Shown here one piece after another: positions 15,396 through 23,638 of a stretch of DNA of 64,000 nucleotides. The notes beneath the pieces are model-generated. The model searched no databases and was not told where the DNA came from. It saw only the letters and a program-made list of their open reading frames with translations. Within the stretch, counting starts at the first letter, position 1, and each line of letters opens with the position of its first letter. The translations under genes were made by a program, and so were the position numbers. The stretch comes from VRUE01 sp036379955 (GTDB lineage: Bacteria > Actinomycetota > Thermoleophilia > Solirubrobacterales > 70-9): positions 21,219 through 85,218 of the forward strand of contig DASVFR010000011.1 in assembly GCA_036379955.1 (NCBI GenBank). The letters are read 5' to 3'.

Positions 15396-16163
15396 ATGGT
15401 CAAGAAAATGCAAGTGATTGAGGCGAAGCGGTTCCTGGCTCAGTTGGCGCTGGCTGGCCTGATCATGGTGGCGCTGGTCGCACTCGGCGGCTCTTCTTCC
15501 TCCTCTCAGCCGGTTGCGGGGCGAGCGACGCACCGACCGCCGCCCGAAGGGCGAGGGGCCAGCGAAGCCGAAGATCGCGCGCGAATCGAGGCACTCTTCG
15601 CCGGCATCCCTCAGCGCGGCGCCGTCCTTGGAGATCCGAGGGCACCGGTGACGCTCCAGTTCTTCGCGGATCTCGAGTGCCCGGAGGCTCGCCAGGTCAT
15701 GCTCGGCGTCATGCCCCTTCTGATCCGCAAATGGGTGCGGGGAGGGGAGCTTCGCGTCGTATACCGACCACGCAAAGCGGAGACGGTCTGGCCCGACATC
15801 TTCAGAAAACAGGAGGTCGCCGCACTGGCGGCGGGAGAGCAAGGCAAGACGTGGCAGTACGTCGACCTCTTCTACCGTCGGCAAAGGCCAGAGTTCCAGA
15901 GGTATGCAATCGACCATTTCCTGCAGGCGATCGCCGTGCAGACTCCCGGCCTCGAGATCGCGAGATGGAGGGCAGAGCGCCGCAATCCTGCGCTCGCCGA
16001 AGAGGTCATGCGCGACGCTCAGCTGGCCACGGCCCATGGGTTTCGCTTCACCCCCGCCTTCCTGATCGGCCCGACGGGGGGACATGCGACACCGCTGCTG
16101 CACTTCACGTTCACGGAAACGCCGGCGTTTGACGAAGCGATCGAAGGGGTGCTCGGGGGGTGA
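15396..16163 (+). CDS. DsbA-like thioredoxin-fold membrane-anchored protein
   Basis: 255 residues. After a short N-terminus one hydrophobic segment (LAQLALAGLIMVALVALGG) acts as signal anchor, followed by a Ser-rich linker. GAVLGDPRAPVTLQFFADLE opens a DsbA-like fold, and FRFTPAFLIG provides the cis-Pro loop (TP). The active site reads ECPEAR: the first Cys is present, the second of the CxxC pair is Ala. It therefore cannot act as a normal disulfide oxidase; single-Cys forms could act in reduction or glutathionylation-type chemistry or only bind proteins. Confidence 0.75.
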   Translation: MVKKMQVIEAKRFLAQLALAGLIMVALVALGGSSSSSQPVAGRATHRPPPEGRGASEAEDRARIEALFAGIPQRGAVLGDPRAPVTLQFFADLECPEARQVMLGVMPLLIRKWVRGGELRVVYRPRKAETVWPDIFRKQEVAALAAGEQGKTWQYVDLFYRRQRPEFQRYAIDHFLQAIAVQTPGLEIARWRAERRNPALAEEVMRDAQLATAHGFRFTPAFLIGPTGGHATPLLHFTFTETPAFDEAIEGVLGG

Positions 16164-16202
16164 AGTCGAGATCGGTGGCCAATCGGGGCCACCAACCGAG
16201 AC

Positions 16203-16478
16203 TCACGCCGGATACCGCAGGATCGCCGCGGCGGGACCGCCGCCAGGGACATCGGCGGCGCGCACGGCGAGCACCGTGCCGTCGGCGAGGATGACGCGAC
16301 GACAGACTCGTCGATGACGCCGAAGTCCCCCACCTGCTCGACGTCATCGAGCGATACCGCACCAGACTCCTCGTCGATCGTCCCGGCAACCTTGGCATCG
16401 ATGTCGACGAAGAGGGTTTCGACGGCGCCGAGGCCGGCCGGCCGCAGTTCCCCGCTGGCCTGCGCGGCTTGGGATGTG
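16203..16478 (-). pseudogene. Remnant of a bacterial release-factor-like (baeRF/Vms1) gene
   Basis: Only the C-terminal end survives: LGAVETLFVDIDAKVAGTID and SLDDVEQVGDFGVID in one frame, then RRVILADGTVLAVRAADVPG and GGPAAAILRYPA in another. This is how the eRF1-domain-3-like end of the bacterial archaeo-eukaryotic release factor families usually looks (a GG-x-A-A-I-L-R-Y ending). The frame break and the missing two thirds of the gene make it a pseudogene. Confidence 0.55.
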
Positions 16479-16481
16479 CCT

Positions 16482-17033
16482 TTATGTAACCAGAGGCTCG
16501 TACCGCATCGCCACCGCCCCTGAGCCGAGCTCCTGCCGGCTCACGAGCCTCAAGTCGACACGCTTCGACAGGCCCGCGAACAACGTCGGCCCATGTCCCA
16601 CCAGCCTGGGCTGCACGACGAACTCGTACTCATCGATCAACCCCAGCTCCGCCAACGCCAGCGGGAGCTTCAGCCCTCCCACGAGCAGTCCCTTGCCCGA
16701 CTCCTGCTTCAGCCTCTGAACCTCCTTGCCGAGATCCCCTCGCACGAGCTCCGCATTCCAATCGACCCGGTCCAGGGTGCTCGACACGACGTACTTCTTT
16801 GCCGCGTCGATCGTCCGGCCGAAAGGCGCCATCCAGTCGGGCATCGCTTCCAACTGCCCTGGCGGCCGCCAGGCTGACTCCATCATCTCGTAGGTCACCC
16901 GGCCAAAGAGGAGCGCATCGGCCCGGGCGAGACTTTCCGTCGCGTGACGATGGGTCTCTTCGTCCGGCGAAATTGCACGGTGATCGCAGCATCCGTCCAA
17001 GGTGACGTTGATGGAATACCGAAGAGGTCGCAC
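16482..17033 (-). CDS. RibD C-terminal/dihydrofolate-reductase-fold protein
   Basis: 183 residues. LRYSINVTLDGCCDH, ARADALLFGRVTYEMMESAW, KYVVSSTLDRVDWNAELVRG, GKGLLVGGLKLPLALAELGL and DEYEFVVQPRLVGHGPTLFA are the landmarks of stand-alone RibD-C (DHFR-like) reductases. They bind NADPH; the substrate is usually unknown. It is a single gene, not near riboflavin genes, so a role in riboflavin synthesis is unlikely. Confidence 0.85.
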   Translation of the reverse strand: MRPLRYSINVTLDGCCDHRAISPDEETHRHATESLARADALLFGRVTYEMMESAWRPPGQLEAMPDWMAPFGRTIDAAKKYVVSSTLDRVDWNAELVRGDLGKEVQRLKQESGKGLLVGGLKLPLALAELGLIDEYEFVVQPRLVGHGPTLFAGLSKRVDLRLVSRQELGSGAVAMRYEPLVT

Positions 17034-17111
17034 TGCGTAAGCGTACTTTCCGGTCGAAATGTCGGTGCGAACTGCCTCGACGATCGGGCGGTACGCCCTT
17101 GAAGACTCCGG

Positions 17112-18680
17112 TTAGTAGGTTCGCTGCGCCTCGCGCTGGCGCAGCTCGATCCGCCGGATCTTCCCCGTCAGGGTCTTCGGCAACCCGTTGACGAACTCGA
17201 TCCGCCGCGGGTAGGCGTAGGCGGAGAGGCGATCGCGCACGAAGGCCTTGATCTCCTCGGCGAGCTCGTCAGATGGCTCGTCTCCCTCGACGAGGACCAC
17301 GAAGGCCTTGACCACCGAGCCGCGGCGCTCGTCCGGTGAGGCGACCGCGGCTGCCTCGGCGATCGCGGGGTGCTCGAGGCAGACCGACTCGACCTCGAAG
17401 GGGCCGATTCGGTAGCCGGCGGCGATGATCACATCGTCGGCGCGGCCCTCGTACCAGACGTAGCCGTCCTCGTCTTCGCGGGCGGCGTCCTTGGAGTGGA
17501 ACCACCCGCCGCCGAAGGTCCCCTCGGAAGCCTCCGGCTGGCGCCAGTAGCCGAGCGGGTAGTGGGGATTGGAGCGGGCGCGGAGACAGATCTCGCCGCG
17601 CTCGCCCTGGGGAACGGGGTTCTCGTCGGGATCGAGGATCGCTACGTCCCAGCCGGGCATCGGCTTTCCCATCGAGCCCTCTCGCACCTCCATCCAGGGG
17701 AGGTTGCCGCAGAGCGGGTAGGACTCGGTGAGCCCGTAGTAGTCGAGGACGGTGACCCCGTATTGGTCGCGAAACCAGCGGATCGCCTCGGGGTTCAGCG
17801 GCTCGCCGGCCGAGCAGACGACGCGGAAGCGTTGGGGGTAGCGCTCGCTGGCGTCTCCTATCGCCATCATCGAGCGGATCGCGGTCGGGGTGGCGAAGAC
17901 GTTCGATGCTTCGTAGCGAGAGAGGAAATCCAGCTGCTTGTGGGGATCGAAGCCGCCTGCCCGTTGGTAGACGAGCTGGACGGCACCGAGCCGCCAGGGG
18001 CCGAGCAGCGGGCAGATGCCGGCGGCCCAGGCCCACTCCCCCATGCCGTGGAAGCGCTCGCCCTCGCGCACCTCGTGGCAGAGCTCGAACTCGTTGTGGG
18101 CAAGCAGGTAACGATGGGCGTGGACGATGCCCTTGGCGAGGCCCGTGGTGCCGGAGGTGTAATAGAGCTGGGCGGGGTCCTCGGCGGATGTGTCGGCGGT
18201 CTCGAAAGCGTCGGACTCAGGGGCGAGGAGGCTTGGCTCGAGGACGACGAGGCGCGGGCCGTCGAGACCCTCGAAGCGCGAGGCGTTCGCGGCGTCGGTG
18301 ACCAACACCTTCGGCTCGGAGTCGGTGATCCGGTGCGCGATTCCCTCGTCCCCATAGAGGACCGACATCGAGAGCAGGATCGCGCCGAGCTTCCAGGTCG
18401 CGAAGAACAGCGCGGCGGTCTCCGGGGTGGGCGGCAGGACCAGGGCGACCCGGTCGCCCCTCTCCACCCCGAGGCCGGCGAGCAGGTTGGCGGCCTGGTT
18501 CGAGAGCGCCTGCAGCTCGCCCCAGTGGACCTCCCGCGTGGCGCCTTCGTGATGCTCGTGGAGCATCGCCAGCGCGTCCGGGTCGCGGGCGTCGCAGACG
18601 TCGGCGGCGATGTTGTAGCGGACGGGTACTTGCCACGAGTACTGGTCGCGCAACTGCGCGTAGCGGTCGCTACTCATCAA
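17112..18680 (-). CDS. Acyl-CoA synthetase (AMP-forming)
   Basis: 522 residues of the ANL superfamily. AQLYYTSGTTGLAKGIVHAH is the ATP/AMP loop, TVLDYYGLTESYP the A5-type motif, GYVWYEGRADDVIIAAGYRI the hinge, and GLPKTLTGKIRRIELR carries the catalytic C-terminal Lys. It activates a carboxylic acid to acyl-AMP and then acyl-CoA. The fit is best with the acetyl/medium-chain acyl-CoA synthetases that have a GEWAWAAG segment; chain length cannot be read from the sequence. Starts at the ATG at 18680 with ATG ATG in tandem; a small gene lies 9 bases upstream, likely co-transcribed. Confidence 0.9.
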   Translation of the reverse strand: MMSSDRYAQLRDQYSWQVPVRYNIAADVCDARDPDALAMLHEHHEGATREVHWGELQALSNQAANLLAGLGVERGDRVALVLPPTPETAALFFATWKLGAILLSMSVLYGDEGIAHRITDSEPKVLVTDAANASRFEGLDGPRLVVLEPSLLAPESDAFETADTSAEDPAQLYYTSGTTGLAKGIVHAHRYLLAHNEFELCHEVREGERFHGMGEWAWAAGICPLLGPWRLGAVQLVYQRAGGFDPHKQLDFLSRYEASNVFATPTAIRSMMAIGDASERYPQRFRVVCSAGEPLNPEAIRWFRDQYGVTVLDYYGLTESYPLCGNLPWMEVREGSMGKPMPGWDVAILDPDENPVPQGERGEICLRARSNPHYPLGYWRQPEASEGTFGGGWFHSKDAAREDEDGYVWYEGRADDVIIAAGYRIGPFEVESVCLEHPAIAEAAAVASPDERRGSVVKAFVVLVEGDEPSDELAEEIKAFVRDRLSAYAYPRRIEFVNGLPKTLTGKIRRIELRQREAQRTY

Positions 18681-18689
18681 TCGCGTCCT

Positions 18690-18824
18690 TCAATCACAGA
18701 GCCCGAACTCCTCGGCCAGGGCCTCCTCGACGCTGGCATAGACGAGATCGTCCCCCGTCCCGTAGTCCGGCGAACTGTCGCTCAAAGCTACCCCATACGC
18801 GGAATTATTCACTGCGACCTTCAT
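18690..18824 (-). CDS. Hypothetical small protein (44 aa)
   Basis: Begins MKVAVNNSAYGVALSDSSPD behind GGAAGGCGAGC, ends EEALAEEFGLCD, and stops 9 bases before the acyl-CoA synthetase start. Composition is acidic. No family recognised. The spacing suggests an operon with the synthetase. Confidence 0.5.
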   Translation of the reverse strand: MKVAVNNSAYGVALSDSSPDYGTGDDLVYASVEEALAEEFGLCD

Positions 18825-18925
18825 GCTCGCCTTCCGTAGGGGATTAGCCGCTGCTCTTTCCCGAACTCGAGGTGGCGGTTTGATTTCCCCGGCGCCAAGC
18901 CAGCGGCGGGTTTTGGGGCTATCGA

Positions 18926-19513
18926 TCATCTGTGGATCTTCTCGCCCCGTTCGAGCATGGCGACGAATTTGCGCAGGCGCCGCTCGCGGGTCTCCGGCTT
19001 CTTCGCGTCTTCGAGTCGGTAGAGGATCGCGTAGCGGTTGGCGCTGTCGAGCTCGGCGAAGAAATCGCGGGCGGCCTCGTTGCGATCGAGCTCCCGCTGT
19101 AGGTCGGCGGGCACCTTGGCGGTGCGCTGACCGGCGTAGGCCGCCTCCCAGCGGCCGTCTGCCTTGGCCGCCTCGACCTCGGCCAGGCCAGTGGGGCGCA
19201 TCGCGCCGGAAGCGATCAGCTCCTCCGCCTTCTCACGGTTGATGCGGGACCACTTGCCGCCCGGCCGCCGCGGCGTGAAGCGCTGCAGGAAGAAGCGCTC
19301 GTCGAAGCCACGCTTCTGGCTGTCGATCCAGCCGAAGCAGAGCGCCAACTCGAGCGCTTCGGAGTAGGTGACGCTGGCGATCTCGGATCCCTTCTTGCCG
19401 ATCTTCAGCCAGATCCCGTCGCTGCCGGCGTGGTTTCCCTCGAGCCACTCCTCCATCTCCGCAGCGGAGGCGAAGGGGAGGATCGGCAGATCGTCGGCCA
19501 TGCCCGAAGACAA
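18926..19513 (-). CDS. YdeI/OmpD-associated family protein
   Basis: 195 residues. FASAAEMEEWLEGNHAGSDG, IWLKIGKKGSEIASVTYSEA, ELALCFGWIDSQKRGFDERF and FLQRFTPRRPGGKWSRINRE give the YdeI-type pattern, and the C-terminal TRERRLRKFVAMLERGEKI completes the family's basic helical tail. Members are soluble proteins of uncertain role, linked to peptide resistance in enteric bacteria. The next gene starts upstream and ends only 1 base before this start. Confidence 0.85.
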   Translation of the reverse strand: MSSGMADDLPILPFASAAEMEEWLEGNHAGSDGIWLKIGKKGSEIASVTYSEALELALCFGWIDSQKRGFDERFFLQRFTPRRPGGKWSRINREKAEELIASGAMRPTGLAEVEAAKADGRWEAAYAGQRTAKVPADLQRELDRNEAARDFFAELDSANRYAILYRLEDAKKPETRERRLRKFVAMLERGEKIHR

Positions 19514-19514
19514 C

Positions 19515-20033
19515 CTAGCTCGTCGCCCAGGAGTTGTAGGGGGTGTCGAGCATCAGCGCGGCGTAGGGCTCAAACACATAGCTCTCGAAGTCGTCGGAGA
19601 TAGCGACCACCCGAAACTCCATAGCCGTGACCCGCTCCTTCTGGCGCAGGAACTCCTCACGGAAGCGGTTGTCGAGCTGCAACCCCCCGCGGGTGGTCGG
19701 CAGCCCATCGAATCGCCCTTCGACCGCCTCCACCGCCAGCCGCCAGGCGAAGGTCGCCTGGTTATGGCCCGAGGAGGGGCGAGTGTGGCCGGCAAGGCGC
19801 GTGCGGAAGTTCGAATGCCCGCTGCCCTTCTTGGCGGCCCGCTCGGTGAGGCCGCAGCGGCCGACATAGAGATGCCTGCCGGCCTCGGTGAACAGATAGA
19901 CACCGTGCTCGCGCGGGGGCGGCTTCCGGCCGGGACCGCGGCCGAACGCATCGAAAGCCAATAGCACCTCAAGGTAGCCGGGCAGCTTTGCCTCTACCTC
20001 CTCCCACATCCGCCTGCGAGCCTGGCCTGCCAA
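19515..20033 (-). CDS. GIY-YIG-like nuclease-fold protein
   Basis: 172 residues. HGVYLFTEAGRHLYVGRCGL matches the GIY-x(n)-YIG layout (GVYLF ... YVGR), followed by a helix with Arg (NFRTRLAGHTR) and a late Glu (YVFEPYAALML, where these nucleases place the metal-binding Glu). It is therefore likely an endonuclease-fold protein; the residues seem conserved enough for activity. No linked modification gene. Ends one base before the YdeI-like gene, so the two are probably one transcript. Confidence 0.6.
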   Translation of the reverse strand: MAGQARRRMWEEVEAKLPGYLEVLLAFDAFGRGPGRKPPPREHGVYLFTEAGRHLYVGRCGLTERAAKKGSGHSNFRTRLAGHTRPSSGHNQATFAWRLAVEAVEGRFDGLPTTRGGLQLDNRFREEFLRQKERVTAMEFRVVAISDDFESYVFEPYAALMLDTPYNSWATS

Positions 20034-20093
20034 GAGTGGTCGCCATCCTATGGGCGGTCAGCTCGAATTCGCACCCCGATTACCATCGCCGCC

Positions 20094-20768
20094 GTGGAGA
20101 TCCTGATCATCGAGGACGAGGAAGCGATCGCCGACTTCCTCGAGCGCGGCTTGGCGAGGGAGGGCTTCTCGGTCCAAACCGTCGCCGACGGCGCCGAGGG
20201 CGAGCGGCTGGCTCTCAACCACGCCTTCGACCTGCTCGTGCTCGACCGGATGCTGCCTGGTCGCGACGGGCTCGAGGTGCTGGCGGCGATTCGCCGCAGC
20301 AAGCCCGCGCTGCCGGTGATCATGCTGACCGCCAGGACCGAGATCGCCGATCGCATCGAAGGTCTCGATCAGGGCGCCACCGACTACGTGACCAAGCCAT
20401 TCTCCTTCGAGGAACTGGCAGCTCGGGTAAGGGCGCAACTGCGCCAGGCCGACAGCGAGGTGGCGACGACGCTCGAAGCCGGCGGCATCCGACTTGATTT
20501 GGTCGAACGCCGCGCCGAGCGCGATGGCCTCTCGGTCGACCTTCCCAAGCGCGAGGCCGAGCTGCTCGCCTATCTGATGCGACACGCCGGGCGGGTCTGC
20601 ACCCACGAGGAGATCCTCGCCTCTGTCTGGGAGTACGACCACGACCCAGGCACCAACATCGTCCAGGTCTATGTCGGCTACCTGCGGCGCAAGCTCGCCC
20701 TTCCGGACTCCCCTGCCCCGATCGAGACCGTGCGCTCGGTCGGCTACAAGCTGCGCGAGGGCCGATGA
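20094..20768 (+). CDS. OmpR-family response regulator
   Basis: 224 residues from a GTG start. Receiver domain: acidic pocket EDEE at 7-10, phospho-acceptor Asp51 in LVLDRMLPG, conserved Thr79 and Lys101 (VTKPFSFEEL). The C-terminal half is a winged helix (LPKREAELLAYLMRHAGRVC, then VQVYVGYLRRKL). Its stop overlaps the histidine kinase start by 4 bases (ATGA), so the two are translationally coupled. The downstream ApbE and cytochrome-like genes are reasonable candidates for its targets. Confidence 0.93.
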   Translation: MEILIIEDEEAIADFLERGLAREGFSVQTVADGAEGERLALNHAFDLLVLDRMLPGRDGLEVLAAIRRSKPALPVIMLTARTEIADRIEGLDQGATDYVTKPFSFEELAARVRAQLRQADSEVATTLEAGGIRLDLVERRAERDGLSVDLPKREAELLAYLMRHAGRVCTHEEILASVWEYDHDPGTNIVQVYVGYLRRKLALPDSPAPIETVRSVGYKLREGR

Positions 20769-21892
20769 GAGCCGCGTGGAGAGGGCTGGGCCTGCGGGCT
20801 AGGCTCACCCTCTCGATCGGCGCGCTGGTGCTGATTGCCTTCGGCGCCGTCTTTGTCTTCGTCCGCGGGGAGATGGCCGACGAGTCTCACATCATCCATC
20901 GCGAGGAGGCGCGTGAGCATCGCGCGACGGGCGCTGGCATGGAGGTAGGCGAGAGTCAGAGGATCTCGCCGATCTCCGACGCCCAGGAAGAGGTCGAGGG
21001 GACGTTTCTCATCGTTGGCGGCATCGCGCTGGTGGCGGCGCTGATCGGCGGCTACCTGATTGCCGCGCGCACCGCATCTCCACTGCGGCGGATGGCCGCA
21101 ACCGCCGAGGAGGTTCGCTCCGGCGATCTGACGCCACGATTGCGCGAGGAGCCGGCGGCCGCCCCCGAGCTGCGCGCCCTGATCGCCGGCTTCAACCGAA
21201 TGCTCGAGCGCCTCGACCTTGCATTCTCGCGCCAGCGCCGCTTCGTCTCCGATGCCTCACACGAGCTGCGTACGCCGCTGACCTCAATCCGCGGCCAGAT
21301 CGAAGTGCTGGCCGGTGCCCCCGATGCCAGTGCCGAGGAGGTACAGCGGGTCAAGACCGTGACGCTCGCCGAGGTGGAGCGGATGGAACGCCTGGTAGAG
21401 GAGCTGCTCGCGCTCGCCCAGCTCGACGAGCGCTCTGAGATCGAGGTGAGCCAAGTGGACCTCGCCGCTCTCTTGCGCGAGCTGGCCGGGACGGATAGCT
21501 CAGGCGTCGAGCTGGGAGATCTGGCAGAGGGGCATATCGCTGGCAGCTCCGAACTCATTGCCCGCGTCGTCCGCAACCTGCTCGCCAACGCTCGTCGCCA
21601 CGCGGGCGACTCGGGGCGGGTGGTTCTGAGCGCGACCACCGCGAACGGCGGGGTCATCGTCTGCGTCGACGACGACGGGCCAGGCGTCCCGCCAACAGAG
21701 CGCGAGCGCATCTTCGAGCGCTTCCACCGGGTCGACTCGGCGCGAGGCCGCGGGTCGGGTGGGAGCGGCCTCGGATTGGCGATCTCACGGGAGATCGTCC
21801 AGGCGCACAGCGGCCGGATCTGGGTCGAGAATTCGGCGCTCGGCGGCGCTCGGGCCGCCTTCGAGCTGCCCGGGTTCACGCCCGAGTCCTGA
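20765..21892 (+). CDS. Sensor histidine kinase with HAMP domain
   Basis: 375 residues. First membrane helix at about 17-36, a short extracytoplasmic loop of about 45 residues with two His, second helix at about 80-100, HAMP (ARTASPLRRMAATAEEVRSG), then HisKA with the phospho-His in SDASHELRTPLTSIRGQIEV. The ATPase part has the N box NLLANARRH, G1 DDDGPGVPP, F ERIFERFHR and G2 GSGLGLAISREI. The small external loop suggests sensing within or close to the membrane. Coupled to the response regulator. Confidence 0.93.
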   Translation: MRAAWRGLGLRARLTLSIGALVLIAFGAVFVFVRGEMADESHIIHREEAREHRATGAGMEVGESQRISPISDAQEEVEGTFLIVGGIALVAALIGGYLIAARTASPLRRMAATAEEVRSGDLTPRLREEPAAAPELRALIAGFNRMLERLDLAFSRQRRFVSDASHELRTPLTSIRGQIEVLAGAPDASAEEVQRVKTVTLAEVERMERLVEELLALAQLDERSEIEVSQVDLAALLRELAGTDSSGVELGDLAEGHIAGSSELIARVVRNLLANARRHAGDSGRVVLSATTANGGVIVCVDDDGPGVPPTERERIFERFHRVDSARGRGSGGSGLGLAISREIVQAHSGRIWVENSALGGARAAFELPGFTPES

Positions 21893-21948
21893 GAAAACTC
21901 TCACGCAGCGCTTAGGGGGCACGTAGCGGCGACGCCGAAGATCGCCGC

Positions 21949-22281
21949 GTGTTCAAGCCCGAGGAAAGCGCCCTCGCCGTGGCACGCACGGACGGCGTTG
22001 CCGGCAACAGCCGGCTCACCGCTGCCCTCGGGTGCGTTGCTATTGGTCCTGCTCGCAGCCGAGGGCGTGACAGGGTCAGCTTCATCGTCTGGTTCGCGCT
22101 GATGGCGATCCACGTCCTCGGCCACATCCTCGAGCTGCCGGGCCCGGCGTTCGCCGACTGGCGCCGGCGCGGGCCGCGTCTCACCGGAGCGGGCCTGCGA
22201 CTGGCTGCCATCGCGTTCGCACTGGCGATCGGCGTCGGCCTGGCCGTGCTCAGCTTCTCCGCCGCGGGGTCTTGGGGCTGA
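21949..22281 (+). CDS. Membrane protein, possibly a truncated cytochrome b-type
   Basis: 110 residues with the assumed GTG start at 21949. Two hydrophobic segments: VSFIVWFALMAIHVLGHILE, containing two His suitable as haem ligands, and LRLAAIAFALAIGVGLAVLS. The N-terminal 40 residues do not look like a proper protein start, so the gene may be the 3' half of a longer b-type cytochrome. The stop overlaps the next start (TGATG). Lies between the two-component pair and ApbE. Confidence 0.5.
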   Translation: MFKPEESALAVARTDGVAGNSRLTAALGCVAIGPARSRGRDRVSFIVWFALMAIHVLGHILELPGPAFADWRRRGPRLTGAGLRLAAIAFALAIGVGLAVLSFSAAGSWG

Positions 22282-22712
22282 TGGGCCCGCTCGATCGCGA
22301 GATGGCGCAGCGGCGCGGCCAACGCAAGCTCGACGCGATGAAGCGGCGCACGGGGCAACTGCGGAGGCGGGTCATAGCCACTGCGATCGTCGGCTTCGTG
22401 GCGCTGTGGACGATGGTCTTCGTCCAGATGGCGACCGGCAACGACCCCGCGCTCGGCACCGGCCCAGTGGCCAAGAAACACGCCGCGGTCGAACGCAAGC
22501 GGCGCAAGCTCGAAGCGAGCTCGCCGCCGCCCCGCGAAGAAGTAGAAGAAGTCCCAAGCACAGAGGAACTCGAAGCCAGCGCAAGCTCCAGCGTCGAAGC
22601 CGAACAGGCCGAAGCGGAACGAGTCGAAGCCGAACAGTTTGAAATCGAACAGCGCGAAGCCGAAGCGCACGAACTCGAAGAACTCGAAGCGATCACAACG
22701 GGGCAGTCGTGA
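22281..22712 (+). CDS. Membrane-anchored protein with acidic coiled tail
   Basis: 143 residues. The ATG at 22281 overlaps the upstream stop. A basic N-terminus (AQRRGQRKLDAMKRRTGQLR) leads into one membrane helix (VIATAIVGFVALWTMVFVQM), followed by an extracytoplasmic Glu/Ala-rich tail of about 90 residues that is likely helical (AEQAEAERVEAEQFEIEQRE). No family recognised. Coupled through GTGA to the ApbE gene, suggesting it is a partner of the flavinylated electron carrier. Confidence 0.65.
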   Translation: MGPLDREMAQRRGQRKLDAMKRRTGQLRRRVIATAIVGFVALWTMVFVQMATGNDPALGTGPVAKKHAAVERKRRKLEASSPPPREEVEEVPSTEELEASASSSVEAEQAEAERVEAEQFEIEQREAEAHELEELEAITTGQS

Positions 22713-23638
22713 GCGAGGTGCGGCGGACGTTCGAGTGCTTCGGCGGCTCGGTCAGCGTGACCGTCTTCGGCCCCCCATCGATGCAGCCCGAGAATGCGGT
22801 GGCAGCTGCCGAAGCGAGGCTCCTTGCCGCACACCGGCAGCTCTCGCGCTTCCTCTTGGACAGCGACCTCAATCGCCTCAATCGCGACCCGCGCGCAAGC
22901 GTCCCGGCCAGCCCACTGCTGCTCAGGCTCGCGAGCGCCGTCCGCGAGGCCGGGGAGCTGAGCGACGGGCTGGTGGACGCGACGCTCTTGCGCGAGATAG
23001 AGACAGCGGGATACCGCGACTCGATGCAGCATCGCCCCGGCGGCGGCCCACCGGCCGAATCCGCGGCGACGACTCCGGCCAGGCCAAACCCGGAGCGGTC
23101 CTGGGCTGAGATCTCGGTCGACCGGCAGACGAGAGAGATCAAGCGACCGCCCGGAGTCGAAATCGATAGCGGCGGGGTGGCTAAGGGCATGCTCGCGGAC
23201 GAAGTCGCGGCGACCCTGGCGGGGTTCCCGGCCTACGCGGTCGATTGCTGCGGGGACGCCCGCGTCGGCGGGACAGCGGGGCAGCCGAGGACGGTCCGGG
23301 TCGATAACCCCTGCGGCGGCGAGCCGATCCACTTACTGCAGATCAGCGATGGCGGCGTCGCGACCAGCGGCATAACCCGCCGCAGCTGGGTGGGCGAGGA
23401 CGGCGCCCTCGCCCACCACCTGCTCGACCCCGCGACGGGCAAACCGGCTTTCACCGGGGTGGTCCAGGCGACCGCGCTCGCCCCGACCGCCTTCCTCGCC
23501 GACGTCCACGCGAAGTGGGCCCTTCTCTCTGGTCCGGAGCTCGCTCGCGCGCGCCTTCCCTACGGCGGCCTCCTCGTCCTCACAGGCGGCAGCGTCGAGA
23601 CGGTGACGGCGCGCGCGCCGATCGCAAGTACAGCGTGA
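22709..23638 (+). CDS. apbE: FAD:protein FMN transferase (ApbE family)
   Basis: 309 residues from GTG 22709. HRQLSRFLLDSDLNRLNRDP, then GELSDGLVDATLLREIETAG, VEIDSGGVAKGMLADEVAAT, AVDCCGDARVGG and ISDGGVATSGITRRSW, with a late HHLLDPATGKPAF, follow the ApbE pattern. ApbE enzymes transfer FMN from FAD to Thr/Ser of exported redox proteins. The adjacent membrane genes are the presumed partners; no classical FMN-binding domain protein is seen here. Translation is coupled on both sides. Confidence 0.88.
   Translation: MSEVRRTFECFGGSVSVTVFGPPSMQPENAVAAAEARLLAAHRQLSRFLLDSDLNRLNRDPRASVPASPLLLRLASAVREAGELSDGLVDATLLREIETAGYRDSMQHRPGGGPPAESAATTPARPNPERSWAEISVDRQTREIKRPPGVEIDSGGVAKGMLADEVAATLAGFPAYAVDCCGDARVGGTAGQPRTVRVDNPCGGEPIHLLQISDGGVATSGITRRSWVGEDGALAHHLLDPATGKPAFTGVVQATALAPTAFLADVHAKWALLSGPELARARLPYGGLLVLTGGSVETVTARAPIASTA

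Noticed and set aside
17370..18839. 489-codon frame antisense to the acyl-CoA synthetase
   Set aside because: Shadow frame; the synthetase has all ANL motifs on the opposite strand.
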